Position numbers and translations under genes: made by a program. Shown here piece by piece: positions 24,196-38,040 of a DNA stretch of 64,000 nt (its first letter is position 1; each line of letters starts with the position of its first letter). The stretch covers positions 3,230,001 through 3,294,000 of the forward strand of contig JAUJEO010000019.1 of assembly GCA_030762175.1 (NCBI GenBank). Reading direction: 5' to 3'. The notes beneath the pieces are model-generated. The model was not told the origin of the DNA, did no database searches, and worked only from the letters and a program-made list of their open reading frames with translations. Origin of the DNA: Metallyticus violacea (Eukaryota; Arthropoda; Insecta; Mantodea; Metallyticidae).

Positions 24196-26037
24196 TGCGT
24201 ATAATATGCTTTTCTGAGGCTATCAAACTAGTATAATGAAAGAGAACCAGTTATCTCAAATAAGAACGGAAAAAAAGTGATTCTAAACAAGTTTCCAAAC
24301 TTCGAAAAATTTTTTTTTTCTTTTCGAGATTCTTTGCGCATAATATGCTTTTCTGAAGCTATCAAACTAGTATAATGAAAGAGAACGAGTTATCTCAAAC
24401 AAGAACGGAAAAAAAGTGATTTAAACGATGTTTCCAAACTTCGAAAAAAATTTTTCTTCTTTTCGAGATTCTTTGCGCATAATATGCTTTTCTGAGGCTA
24501 TCAAACTAGTATAATGAAAGAGAACCAGTTATCTCAAATAAGAACGGAAAAAAGTGATTCAAACGACGTTTCCAAACTTCGAAAAAATTTTTTTTTATCT
24601 TTTCGAGATTCTTTGCGCATAATATGCTTTTCTGAGGCTATCAAACTGTATAATGAAAGAGAACTAGTTATCTCAAATAAGATCGGGAAAAAGTGATTCT
24701 AACGACGTTTCCAAACTTCGAAAAAAAATTTTTTTCTTTTCGAGATTCTTTGCGCATAATATGCTTTTCTGAGGCTATCAAACTACTATATTGAAAGAGA
24801 ACCAGTTATCTCAAATAAGAACGGAAAAAAGTGATTTAAACGACGTTTCCAAACTTCGAAAAATTTTTTTTTCTTTTCGAGATTCTTTGCGCATAATATG
24901 CTTTACTGAGGCTATCAAACTAGTATAATGAAAGAGAACCAGTTATCTCAAATAAGAACGGAAAAAAGTGATTCAAACGACGTTTCCAAACTTCGAAAAA
25001 AAATTTTTTTCTTTTCGAGATTCTTTGCGCATAATATGCTTTACTGAGGCTATCAAACTAGTATAATGAAAGAGAACCAGTTATCTCAAATAAGAACGGA
25101 AAAAAGTGATTTAAACGACGTTTCCAAACTTCGAAAAAAATTTTTTTTCTTTTCGAGATTCTTTGCGCTTAATATGCTTTACTGAGGCTATCAAACTAGT
25201 ATAATGAAAGAGAACCAGTTATCTCAAATAAGAACGGAAAAAAGTGATTCAAACGACGTTTCCAAACTTCGAAAAAAAATTTTTTTCTTTTCGAGATTCT
25301 TTGCGCATAATATGCTTTACTGAGGCTATCAAACTAGTATAATGAAAGAGAACCAGTTATCTCAAATAAGAACGGAAAAAAGTGATTCAAACGACGTTTC
25401 CAAACTTCGAAAAAAATTTTTTTTCTTTTCGAGATTCTTTGCGCATAATATGCTTTACTGAGGCTATCAAACTAGTATAATGAAAGAGAACCAGTTATCT
25501 GAAATAAGAACGGAAAAAGTGATTAAAACGACGTTTCCAAACTTCGAAAAAAATTTTTTTTCTTTTCGAGATTCTTTGCGCATAATATGCTTTACTGAGG
25601 CTATTAACTAGTATAATGAAAGAGAACCAGTTATCTCAAATAAGAAAGGAAAAAAAGTGATTCTAAGGAAGTTTCCAAACTTCGAAAAAAAAATTTTTTC
25701 ATTTCGAGATTCTTTGCGCATAATATGCTTTTCTGAGGCTATCAAACTACTATAATGAAAGAGAACCAGTTATCTCAAATAAGAACGGAAAAAAGTGAAT
25801 CAAACGACGTTTCCAAACTTCGAAAAAAATTTTTTTTCTTTTCGAGATTCTTTGCGCATAATATGCTTTACTGAGGCTATCAAAGTAGTATAATGAAAGA
25901 GAACCAGTTATCTGAAATAAGAACGGAAAAAAAGTTATTCAAACGAAGTTTCCAAACTTCGAAAAAAAATTTTTTTCTTTTCGAGATTCTTTGCGCATAA
26001 TATGCTCTTCTGAGGCTATCAAACTAGTATAATGAAA

Positions 26038-28345
26038 GAGAACCAGTTATCTCAAATAAGAACGGAAAAAAAGTGATTCTAACGAAGTTTCCAAACTTCG
26101 AAAAAAATTCTTTTTCTTTTCGAGATTCTTTGCGCATAATATGCTTTTCTGAGGCTATCAAAGCAGTATAATGAAAGAGAACCAGTTAGCTCAAATAAGA
26201 ACGGAAAAAAAGTGATTCTAACGAAGTTTCCAAACTTCAAAAAAAATTTTTTTTCTTTTCGAGATTATTTGCGCATAAAATGCTTCTCTGAGGCTATCAA
26301 ACTAGTATAATGAAAGAGAACCAGTTATCTCAAACAAGAACGGAAAAAAAGTGATTTAAACGAAGTTTCCAAACTTCGAAAAAAAATTTTCTTCTTTTCG
26401 AGATTCTTTGCGCATAATATGCTTTTCTGAGTCTATCAAACTAGTATAATGAAAGAGAACCAGTTATCTCAAATAAGAACGGAAAAAAGTGATTCAAACG
26501 ACGTTTCCAAACTTCGAAAAATTTTTTTTTTCTTTTCTAGATTTTTTGCGCATAATATGCTTTACTGAGGCTATCAAACAAGTATAATGAAAGAGAACCA
26601 GTTATCTCAAATAAGAACGGAAAAAAAGTGGTTCTAACGAAGTTTCCAAACTTCGAAAAAAATTTTTCTTCTTTTCGAGATTCTTTGCGGATAATATGCT
26701 TCTCTGAGGCTATCAAACTAGTATAATGAAAGAGAACAAGTTATCTCAAACAAGAACGGAAAAAAAGTGATTCTAACGAAGTTACCAAACTTCGAAAAAA
26801 ATTTTTTTTCTTTTCGAGATTCTTAGCGCATAATATGCTTTTCTGAGGCTATCAAACTGTATAATGAAAGAGAACTAGTTATCTCAAATAAGAACGGAAA
26901 AAAGTGATTCTAACGAAGTTTCCAAACTGCGAAAAAAATTTTTCTTCTTTTCGAGATTCTTTGCGCATAATATGCATTTCTGAGGCTATCTAACTACTAT
27001 AATGAAAGAGAACCAGTTTTCTCAAATAAGAACGGAAAAAAGTGATTTAAACGACGTTTCCAAACTTCGAAAAAATTTTTTTTCTTTTCGAGATTCTTTG
27101 CGCATAATATGCTTTACTGAGGCTATCAAACTAGTATAATGAAAGAGAACCAGTTATCTCAAATAAGAACGGAAAAAAGTGATTCAAACGACGTTTCCAA
27201 ACTTCGAAAAAAAATTTTTTTCTTTTCGAGATTCTTTGCGCATAATATGCTTTACTGAGGCTATCAAACTGGTATAATGAAAGAGAACCAGTTATCTGAA
27301 ATAAGAACGGAAAAAAGTGATTGAAACGACGTTTCCAAACTTCGAAAAAAAATTTTTTTCTTTTCGAGATTCTTTCCGCATAATATGCTTTACTGAGGCT
27401 ATCAAACTAGTATAATGAAAGAAAACCAGTTATCTCAAACAAGAACGGAAAAAAAGTGATTTTAAAGAAGTTTACAAACATCGAAAAAAAATTTTCTTCT
27501 TTTCGAGATTCTTTGCGCATAATATGCTTTTCTGGGGCTATCAAACTAGTATAATGAAAGAGAACCAGTTATCTCAAATAAGAACGGAAAAAAAGTGATT
27601 CTAACGAAGTTTCCAAACTTCGAAAAAAAATTTTTTTCTTTTCGAGATTCTTTGCGCATAATATGCTTTACTGAGGCTATCAAAGTAGTATAATGAAAGA
27701 GAACCAGTTATATCAAATAAGAACATAAAAAAAGTGATTCTAACGAAGTTTCCAAACTTAGAAAAAAATTTTTTTTCTTTTCGAGATTCTTTGCGCATAA
27801 TATGCTTTACTGATGCTATCAAACTAGTATAATGAAAGAGAACCTGTTATCTCAAATTAGAACGGAAAAAAAGTGATTCTCAGGAAGTTTCCAAACTTCG
27901 AAAAAAATTTTTTTTTATTTCGAAATTCTTTGCGCATAATATGCTTTTCTGAGGCTATCAAACTAGTATAATGAAAGAGAACCAGTTATCTCAAATAAGA
28001 ACGAAAAAAATGTGATTCTAAAGAAGTTTCCTAACTTCAAAAAAAAAAATTTTTTCTTTTTGAGATTCTTTGCGCTTAACATGCTTTTCTGAGGCTATCA
28101 AACTAGTATAATGAAAGAAAACCAGTTATCTCAAATAAGAACGGAAAAAAAGTGATTCTAAAGAAGTTTCCAAACTTCGAAAAATTTTTTTTTTCTTTTC
28201 GAGATTCTTTGCGCATAATATGCTTTTCTGAAGCTATCAAACTAGTATAATGAAAGAGAACCAGTTATCTCAAATAAGAATGAAAAAAAGTGATTCTAAG
28301 GAAGTTTCCAAACTTCGAAAAAAAATTTTTTTCATTTCGAGATTC
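26038..28345 (+). repeat. 4152-bp-spaced duplication, copy 2
   Basis: Partner of 21886-24195. The match breaks where 24200 reads GTATAATATGCTTTTCTGAGG and 28350 reads GCATAATATGCTTTAATGAGG. After that, 24514 onward resembles 28805 onward at 4291 bp (31 monomers), so one monomer was gained or lost between them. The 24.2-26.0 kb interval between the copies is ordinary class I and II monomers. Confidence 0.86.
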
Positions 28346-29629
28346 TTTGCGCATAATATGCTTTAATGAGGCTATCAAACTAGTATAATGAAAGAGAACC
28401 AGTTATCTCAAATAAGAACGGAAAAAAAGTGATTCTAACGAAGTTTCCAAACTTCGAAAAAAATTTTTTTTCTTTTCGAGATTCTTTGCGCATAATATGC
28501 TTTTCTGAGGCTATCAAACCAGTATAATGAAAGAGAACCAGTTAGCTCAAATAAGAACGGAAAAAAAGTGATTCTAACGAAGTTTCCAAACTTCAAAAAA
28601 AATTTTTTTTCTTTTCGAGATTCTTTGCGCATAAAATGCTTCTCTGAGGCTATCAAACTAGTATAATGAAAGAGAACCAGTTATCTCAAACAAGAACGGA
28701 AAAAAAGTGATTTAAACGAAGTTTCCAAACTTCGAAAAAAATTTTTCTTCTTTTCGAGATTCTTTGCGCATAATATGCTTTTCTTAGGCTATCAAACTAG
28801 TATAATGAAAGAGAACCAGTTATCTCAAATAAGAACGGAAAAAAGTGATTCAAACGACGTTTCCAAACTTCGAAAAAAATTTTTTTTATCTTTTCGAGAT
28901 TCTTTGCGCATAATATGCTTTTCTGAGGCTATCAAACTGTATAATGAAAGAGAACTAGTTATCTCAAATAAGATCGGAAAAAAGTGATTCTAACGACGTT
29001 TCCAAACTTCGAAAAAAATTTTTTTTCTTTTCGAGATTCTTTGCGCATAATATGCTTTTCTGAGGCTATCAAACTACTATAATGAAAGAGAACCAGTTAT
29101 CTCAAATAAGAACGGAAAAAAGTGATTTAAACGACGTTTCCAAACTTCGAAAAAATTTTTTTTCTTTTCGAGATTCTTTGCGCATAATATGCTTTACTGA
29201 GGCTATCAAACTAGTATAATGAAAGAGAACCAGTTATCTCAAATAAGAACGGAAAAAAGTGATTCATACGACGTTTCCAAACTTCGAAAAAAATTTTTTT
29301 TCTTTTCGATATTCTTTGCGCATAATGTGCTTTACTGAGGCTATCAAACTAGTATAATGAAAGAGAACCAGTTATCTCAAATAAGAACGGAAAAAAGTGA
29401 TTCAAAAGACGTTTCCAAACTTCGAAAAAAATTTTTTTTCTTTTCGAGATTCTTTGCGCATAATATGCTTTACTGAGGCTATCAAACTAGTATAGTGAAA
29501 GAGAACCAGTTATCTCAAATAAGAACGGAAAAAAGTGATTCAAACGACGTTTCCAAACTTCGAAAAAAAATTTTTTTTTTTTTGAGATTCTTTGCGCAAA
29601 ATATGCTCTTCTGAGGCTATCAATCTAGT

Positions 29630-31793
29630 ATAATGAAAGAGAACCAGTTATCTCAAATAAGAACGGAAAAAAAGTGATTCTAACGAAGTTTCCAAACTTC
29701 GAAAAAAATTTTTTTTCTTTTCGAGATTCTTTGCGCATAATATTCTTTACTCAGGCTATCAAACTAGCATAATGAAAGAGAACCAGTTATCTCAAATAAG
29801 AACGGAAAAAAAGTGATTCTAACGAAGTTTCCAAACTTCGAAAAAAATTTTTTTTCTTTTCGAGATTCTTTGCGCATAATATGCTTTTCTGAGGCTATCA
29901 AACCAGTATAATGAAAGAGAACCAGTTAGCTCAAATAAGAACGGAAAAAAAGTGATTCTAAAGAAGTTTCCAAACTTCAAAAAAAATTTTTTTTCTTTTC
30001 GAGATTCTTTGCGCATAAAATGCTTCTCTGAGGCCATCAAACTAGTATAATGAAAGAGAACCAGTTATCTCAAACAAGAACGGAAAAAAAGTGATTTAAA
30101 CGAAGTTTCCAAACTTCGAAAAAAATTTTTCTTCTTATCGAGATTCTTTGCGCATAATATGCTTTTCTGAGTCTATCAAACTAGTATAATGAAAGAGAAC
30201 CAGTTATCTCAAATAAGAACGGAAAAAAGTGATTCAAACGACGTTTCCAAACTTCGAAAAATTTTTTTTTTCTTTTCGAAATTCTTTGCGCATAATATGC
30301 TTTTCTGAGGCTATCAAACTGTATAATGAAACAGAACTAGTTATCTCAAATAAGAATGGAAAAAAGTGATTCTAACGACGTTTCCAAACTTCGAAAAAAA
30401 TTTTTCTTCTTTTCGAGATTCTTTGCGCATAATATGCTTCTCTGAGGCTATCAAACTAGTATAATGAAACAGAACAAGTTATCTCAAACAAGAACGGAAA
30501 AAAAGTGATTCTAACGAAGTTTCCAAACTTCGAAATACATTTTTTTTCTTTTCGAGATTCTTTGCGCATAATATGCTTTTCTGAGGCTATCAAACTAGTA
30601 TAATGAAAGAGAACCAGTTATCTGTAATAAGAAAGGAAAAAAAGTGATTCTAACGAAGTTTCCAAACTTCGAAAAAAATTTTTTTCTTTTCGAGATTCTT
30701 TGCGCATAATATGCTTTTCTGAGGCTATCAAACTAGTATAATGAAAGAGAACCAGTTATCTCAAATAAGAATGGAAAAAAAGTGATTCTAAGAAAGTTTC
30801 TAAGCTTCGAAAAAAATTTTTTTTCATTTCGAGATTCTTTGCGCATAATATGCTTTTCTGAGGCTATCAAACTAGTATAATGAAAGAGAACCAGTTATAT
30901 CAAATAAGAACGGAAAAAAGTGATTCAAACGACGTTTCCAAACTTCGGAAAAAAATTTTTTTCTTTTCGAGATTCTTTGCGCATAATATGCTTTACTGAG
31001 GCTATCAAACTAGTATAATGAAAGAGAACCATTTATCTCAAATAATAACGGAAAAAAAGTGATTCAAACGAAGTTTCCAAACTTCGAAAAAAAATTTTTT
31101 TCTTTTCGAGATTCTTTGCGCATAATATGCTCTTCTGAGGCTATCAAACTAGTATAATGAAAGAGAACCAGTTATCTCAAATAAGAACGGAAAAAAAGTG
31201 ATTCTAACGAAGTTTCCAAACTTCGAAAAAAATTTTTTTTCTTTTCGAGATTCTTTGCGCATAATATGCTTTACTGAGGCTATCAAACTAGCATAATGAA
31301 AGAGAACCTGTTATCTCAAATAAGAACGGAAAAAAGTGATTCTAACGAAGTTTCCAAACTTCGAAAAAAATTTTTTTTCTTTTCGAGATTCTTTGCGCAT
31401 AATATGCTTTTCTGAGGCTATCAAACAGGTATAATGAAAGAGAACCAGTTAGCTCAAATAAGAACGGAAAAAAAGTGATTCTAACGAAGTTTCCAAACTT
31501 CAAAAAAATTTTTTTTTCTTTTCGAGATTCTTTGCGCATAAAATGCTTCTCTGAGGCTATCAAACTAGTATAATGAAAGAGAACCAGTTATCTCAAACAA
31601 GAACGGAAAAAAAGTGATTTAAACGAAGTTTCCAAACTTCGACAAAAATTTTTCTTCTTTTCGAGATTCTTTGCGCATAATATGCTTTTCTGAGTCTATC
31701 AAACTAGTATAATGAAAGAGAACCAGTTATCTCAAATAAGAACGGAAAAAAGTGATTCAAACGACGTTTCCAAACTTCGAAAAATTTTTTTTT
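29630..31793 (+). repeat. 11-monomer (about 1523 bp) repeat spacing
   Basis: About 29630-30270 matches about 31153-31793. Shared markers are CTAGCATAATG (about 29765/31289), CAAACCAGT or CAAACAGGT followed by AGTTAGCTC, CATAAAATGCTTCTC, and GAGTCTATCAAAC. Between them sits a block with CGAAATACATT (30531) and AAGCTT (30802) that is related to 553-1107. Confidence 0.75.
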
Positions 31794-34700
31794 TCTTTTC
31801 GAGATTTTTTGCGCATAATATGCTTTACTGTGGCTATCAAACTAGTATAATGAAAGAGAACCAGTTATCTCAAATAAGAACGGAAAAAAAGTGATTCTAA
31901 CGAAGTTTCCAAACTTCGAAAAAAATTTTTCTTCTTTTCGAGATTCTTTGCGCATAATATGCTTCTCTGAGGCTATCAAACTAGTATAATGAAAGAGAAC
32001 AAGTTATCTCAAATAAGAACGGAAAAAAAGTGATTCTAACGAAGTTTCCAAACTTCGAAAAAAATTTTTTTTCTTTTCGAGATTCTTTGCGCATAATATG
32101 CTTTTCTGAGGCTATCAAACTGTATAATGAAAGAGAACTAGTTATCTCAAATAAGAACGGAAAAAAGTGATTCTAACGACGTTTCCAAACTTCGAAAAAA
32201 ATTTTTCTTCTTTTCGAGATTCTTTGCGCATAATATGCTTCTCTGAGGCTATCAAATTAGTATAATGAAACAGAACAAGTTATCTCAAACAAGAACGGAA
32301 AAAAAGTGATTCTAACGAAGTTTCCAAACTTCGAAAAAAAATTTTTTTCTTTTCGAGATTCTTTGCGCATAATATGCTTTTCTGAGGCTATCAAACTACT
32401 ATAATGAAAGAGAACCAGTTTTCTCAAATAAGAACGGAAAAAAGTGATTTAAACGACGTTTCCAATCTTCTAAAAAATTTTTTTTCTTTTCGAGATTTTT
32501 TGCGCATAATATGCTTTACTGAGGCTATCAAACTAGTATAATGAAAGAGAACCAGTTATCTCAAATAAGAACGGAAAAAAGTGATTCAAACGACGTTTCC
32601 AAACTTCGAAAAAAATTTTTTTTCTTTTCGAGATTCTTTGCGCATAATATGCTTTACTGAGGCTATCAAACTAGTATAATGAAAGAGAACCAGCTATCTC
32701 AAATAAGAACGGAAAAAAAGTGATTCTAAAGAAGTTTCCAAACTTCGAAAAAATTTTTTTTTCTTTTCGAGATTCTTTGCGCATAATATGCTTTTCTGAG
32801 GCTATCAAAGTAGTATAATGAAAGAGAACCAGTTATCTCAAATAAGAACGGAAAAAAAGTGATTCTAACGAAGTTTCCAATCTTCGAAAAAAATTTTTTT
32901 TCTTTTCGAGATTCTTTGCGCATAATATGCTTTACTGAGGCTATCAAACTAGTATAATGAAAGAGAACCAGTTATCTCAAATAAGAACGGAAAAAAGTGA
33001 TTGAAACGACGTTTCCAAACTTCGAAAAAAATTTTTTTTCTTTTCGAGATTCTTTGCGCATAATATGCTTTTCTGAGGCTATCAAACTGTATAATGAAAG
33101 AGAACTAGTTATCTCAAATAAGAACAGAAAAAAGTGATTCTAACGACGTTTCCAAACTTCGAAAAAAAATTTTTTTCTTTTCGAGATTCTTTGCGCATAA
33201 TATGCTTTTCTGAGGCTATCAAATTACTATAATGAAAGAGAACCAGTTATCTCAAATAAGAACGGAAAAAAGTGATTCAAACGACGTTTCCAAACTTCGA
33301 AAAAAAATTTTTTTCTTTTCGAGATTCTTTGCGCATAATATGCTTTACTGAGGCTATCAAACTAGTATAATGAAAGAGAACCAGTTATCTCAAATAAGAA
33401 CGGAAAAAAGTGATTTAAACGACGTTTCCAAACTTCGAAAAAAATTTTTTTTCTTTTCGAGATTCTTTGCGCATAATATGCTTTACTGAGGCTATCAAAC
33501 TAGTATAATGAAAGTGAACCAGTTATCTCAAATAAGAACGGAAAAAAGTGATTCAAACGACGTTTCCAAACTTCGAAAAAAATTTTTTTCTTTTCGAGAT
33601 TCTTTGCGCATAATATGCTTTACTGAGGCTATCAAACTAATATAATGAAAGAGAACCAGTTATCTCAAATAAGAACGGAAATAAGTCATTCAAACGACGT
33701 TTCCAAACTTCGAAAAAAATTTTTTTTCTTTTCGAGATTCTTTGCGCATAATATGCTTTACTGAGGCTATCAAACTAGTATAATGAAAGAGAACCAGTTA
33801 TCTCAAATAAGAACGGAAAAAAGTGATTGAAACGACGTTTCCAAACTTCGAAAAAAATTTTTTTTCTTTTCGAGATTCTTTGCGCATAATATGCTTTACT
33901 GAGGCTATCAAACTAGTATAATGAAAGAGAACCAGTTATCTCAAATAAGAACGGAAAAAAGTGATTCTAACGAAGTTTCCAAAATTCGAAAAAATTTTTT
34001 TTTCTTTTCGAGATTCTTTGCGCATAATATGCTTTTCTGAGGCTATCAAAATAGTATAATGAAAGAGAACCGGTTATCTCAAATAAGAACCGAAAAAAAG
34101 TGATTCTAACGAAGTTTCCAAACTTCGAAATACATTTTTTTTCTTTTCGAGATTCTTTGCGCATAATATGCTTTTCTGAGGCTATCAAACTAGTATAATG
34201 AAAGAGAACCAGTTATATCAAATAAGAAAGGAAAAAAAGTGATTCTAACGAAGTTTCCAAACTTCGAAAAAAATTTTTTTCTTTTCGAGATTCTTTGCGC
34301 ATAATATGCTTTTCTGAGGCTATCAAACTAGTATAATGAAAGAGAACCAGTTATCTCAAATAAGAATGGAAAAAAAGTGATTCTAAGGAAGTTTCTAAGC
34401 TTCGAAAAAATTTTTTTTTCATTTCGAGATTCTTTGCGCATAATATGCTTTTCTGAGGCTATCAAACTAGTATAATGAAAGAGAACCAGTTATATCAAAT
34501 AAGAACGGAAAAAAGTGATTCAAACGACGTTTCCAAACTTCGAAAAAAAATGTTTTTCTTTTCGAGATTCTTTGCGCATAATATGCTTTACTGAGGCTAT
34601 CAAACTAGTATAATGAAAGAGAACCAGTTATCTCAAATAAGAACGGAAAAAAGTGATTCAAACGACGTTTCCAAACTTCGAAAAAAAATTTTTTTCTTTT

Positions 34701-36299
34701 CGAGATTCTTTGCGCATAATATGCTTTACTGAGGCTATCAAACTAATATAATTAAAGAGAACCAGTTATCTCAAATAAGAACGGAAAAAAGTGATTCAAA
34801 CGACGTTTCCAAACTTCGAAAAAAATTTTTTTTCTTTTCGAGATTCTTTGCGCATAATATGCTTTACTGAGGCTATCAAACTAGTATAATGAAAGAGAAC
34901 CAGTTATCTCAAATAAGAACGGAAAAAAGTGATTGAAACGACGATTCCAAACTTCGAAAAAAATTTTTTTTGTTTTCGAGATTCTTTGCGCATAATATGC
35001 TTTACTGAGGCTATCAAACTAGTATAATGAAAGAGAACCAGCTATCTCAAATAAGAACGGAAAAAAAGTGATTCTAACGAAGTTTCCAAACTTCGAAAAA
35101 AATTTTTTTTCTTTTGGAGATTCTTTGCGCATAATATGCTTTTCTGAGGCTATCAAAGTAGTATAATGAAAGAGAACCAGTTATCTCAAATAAGAACGGA
35201 AAAAAAGATTTTCTAACGAAGTTTCCAAACTTCGAAAAAAATTTTTTTTCTTTTCGAGATTCTTTGCGCATAATATGCTTTACTGAGGCTATCAAACTAG
35301 TATAATGAAAGAGAACCAGTTATCTCAAATAAGAACGGAAAAAAAGTGATTCTAACGAAGTTTCCAAACTTCGAAAAAAATTTTTTTTCTTTTCGAGATT
35401 CTTTGCGCATAATATGCTTTTCTGAGGCTATTAAAGTAGTATAATGAAAGAGAACCAGTTATCTCAAATAAGAACGGAAAAAAAGTGATTCTAACGAAGT
35501 TTCCAAACTTCGAAATACATTTTTTTTCTTTTCGAGATTCTTTGCGCATAATATGCTTTTCTGCGGCTATCAAAATAGTATAATGAAAGAGAACCAGTTA
35601 TCTCAAATAAGAAAGGAAAAAAAGTGATTCTAACGAAGTTTCCAAACTTCGAAAAAATTTTTTTTCTTTTCGAGATTCTTTGCGCATAATATGCTTTTCT
35701 GAGGCTATCAAACTAGTATAATGAAAGAGAACCAGTTATCTCAAATAAGAATGGAAAAAAAGTGATTCTAAGAAAGTTTCCAAGCTTCGAAAAATTTTTT
35801 TTTCATTTCGAGATTCTTTGCGCATAATATGCTTTTCTGAAGCTATCAAACTAGTATAATGAATTAGAACCAGTTATCTCAAATAAGAACGGAAAAAAGT
35901 GATTCAAACGACGTTTCCAAACTTCGAAAAAATATTTTTTTCTTTTCGAGATTCTTTGCGCATAATATGCTTTACTGAGGCTATCAAACTAGTATAATGA
36001 AAGAGAACCATTTATCTCAAATAATAACGGAAAAAAAGTGAATCAAACGAAGTTTCCAAACTTCGAAAAAAAATTTTTTTCTTTTCGAGATTCTTTGCGC
36101 ATAATATGCTTTACTGAGGCTATCAAACTGGCATAATGAAAGAGAACCAGTTATCTCAAATAAGAACGGAAAAAAAGTGATTCTAACGAAGTTTCCAAAC
36201 TTCGAAAAAAATTTTTTTTCTTTTCGAGATTCTTTGCGCATAATATGCTTTACTGAGGCTATCAAACTAGTATAATGAAAGAGAACCAGTTATCTCAAA

Positions 36300-38040
36300 T
36301 AAGAACGGAAAAAAAGTGATTCTAACGAAGTATCCAAACTTCGAAAAAATTTTTTTTTCTTTTCGAGATTCTTTGCGCATAATATGCTTTTCTGAGGCTA
36401 GCAAACTAGTATAATGAAAGAGAACCAGTTATCTCAAATAAGAACGGAAAAAAAGTGATACAAACGAAGTTTCCAATCTTCGAAAAAAAATTTTTTTCCT
36501 TTCGAGATTCTTTGCGCATAATATGCTTTTCTGAGGCTATCAAACTACTATAATGAAAGAGAACCAGTTATCTCAAATAAGAACGGAAAAAAGTGATTCA
36601 AACGACGTTTCCAAACTTCGAAAAATTTTTTTTTCTTTTCGGGATTCTTTGCGCATAATATGCTTTACTGAGGCTATCAAACTAGTATAATGAAAGAGAA
36701 CCAGTTATCTCAAATAAGAACGGAAAAAAGTGATTCAAACAACGTTTCCAAACTTCGAAAAAAATTTTTTTTCTTTTCGAGATTCTTTGCGCATAATATG
36801 CTTTACTGAGGCTATCAAACTATTATAATGAAAGAGAACCAGTTATCTCAAATAAGAACGGAAAAAAGTGATTTAAACGACGTTTCGAAACTTCGAAAAA
36901 AATTTTTTTTCTTTTCGAGATTCTTTGCGCATAATATGCTTTACTTAGGCTATCAAACTAGTACAATGAAAGAAAACCAGTTATCTCAAATAAGAACGGA
37001 AAAAAGTGATTCTAACGAAGTTTCCAAACTTGGAAAACATTTTTTTTCTTTTCGAGATTCTTTGCGCATAAAATGCTTTTCTGAGGCTATCAAACTACTA
37101 TAATGAAAGAGAACCAGTTATCTCAAATAAGAACGGAAAAAAAGTGATTCTAACGAAGTTTCCGAACATCGAAAAAAATTTTTTTTTTTCGAGATTCTTT
37201 GCGCATAATATGATTTTCTGAGGGTATCAAACTAGTATAATGAGAGATTACCAGTTATCTCAAATAAGAATGGAAAAAAAGTGATTCTAATGAAGTTTCC
37301 AAACTTCGAAAAAAATTTTTTTTCTTTTCAAGATTCTTTGCGCATAATTTGCTTTTCTGTGGCTATCAAACTAGTATAATGAAAGAGAAGCAGTTATCTC
37401 AAATAAGAACGGAAAAAAAGTGATTCTAGCGAAGTTTCCAAACTTCGAAAAAAATTTTTTTTCTTTTCGAGATTCTTTGCGCATAATATGCTTTACTGAG
37501 GCTATCAAATTAGTATAATGAAAGAGAACCAGTTATCTCAAATAAGAACGGAAATAAATTGATTCAAACGAAGTTTCCAAACTTCGAAAAAAATTTTTTT
37601 TCTTTTCGAGATTCTTTGCGCATAATATGCTTTTCAAGTCTATCAAACTAGTATAATGAAAGAGAACCAGTTATCTCAAATAAGAAAGGAAAAAAAGTGA
37701 TTCTAACGAAGTTTCCAAACTTCGAAATAAAATTTTTTTCCTTTCGAGATTCTTTGCGCATAATATGCTTTACTGAGGCTATCAAACTAGTATAATGAAA
37801 GAGAACCAGTTATCTCAAATAAGAACGGAAAAAAAGTGATACAAACGAAGTTTCCAAACTTAAAAAAAAAATTTTTTTCGTTTCGAGATTCTTTGCGCAT
37901 AATATGCTTTTCTGGGGCTATCATACTTGTATAATGAAAGAGAACCAGTTATCTCAAATAAGAATGGAAAAAAAGTGATTCTAACGAAGTTTCCAAACTT
38001 CGAAAAAATTTTTTTTCTTTTCGAGATTCTTTACGCATAA
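36300..38040 (+). repeat. Diverged monomer island
   Basis: About twelve successive monomers carry many private substitutions not seen elsewhere in the window, for example GCTAGCAAAC (36405), TTTTCGGGATTC (36638), GTACAATG (36961), CCGAACATCG (37162), GAGGGTATC (37221), GAGAGATTACC (37242), CATAATTTGC (37345), CTGTGGC (37358), CTAGCGAAG (37426), GAAATAAATTG (37552), TTCAAGTCTATC (37634) and TCATACTTGT (37921). No block from the left or right higher-order units aligns through it. It looks like an older, less homogenised stretch between two domains. Confidence 0.72.
37794..37932 (+). repeat. Hybrid of type A and type B monomers
   Basis: This monomer has the GATACAAACGAAG left half typical of type A but the TTCTGGGGCT end that otherwise marks type B, the monomer that normally follows A. 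A deletion of about one monomer by exchange between neighbours explains it. A similar B/C hybrid (CAAACAAG with GATTCTAACAAAG) sits at 7609-7747 and again near 12866-13004. Confidence 0.65.
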
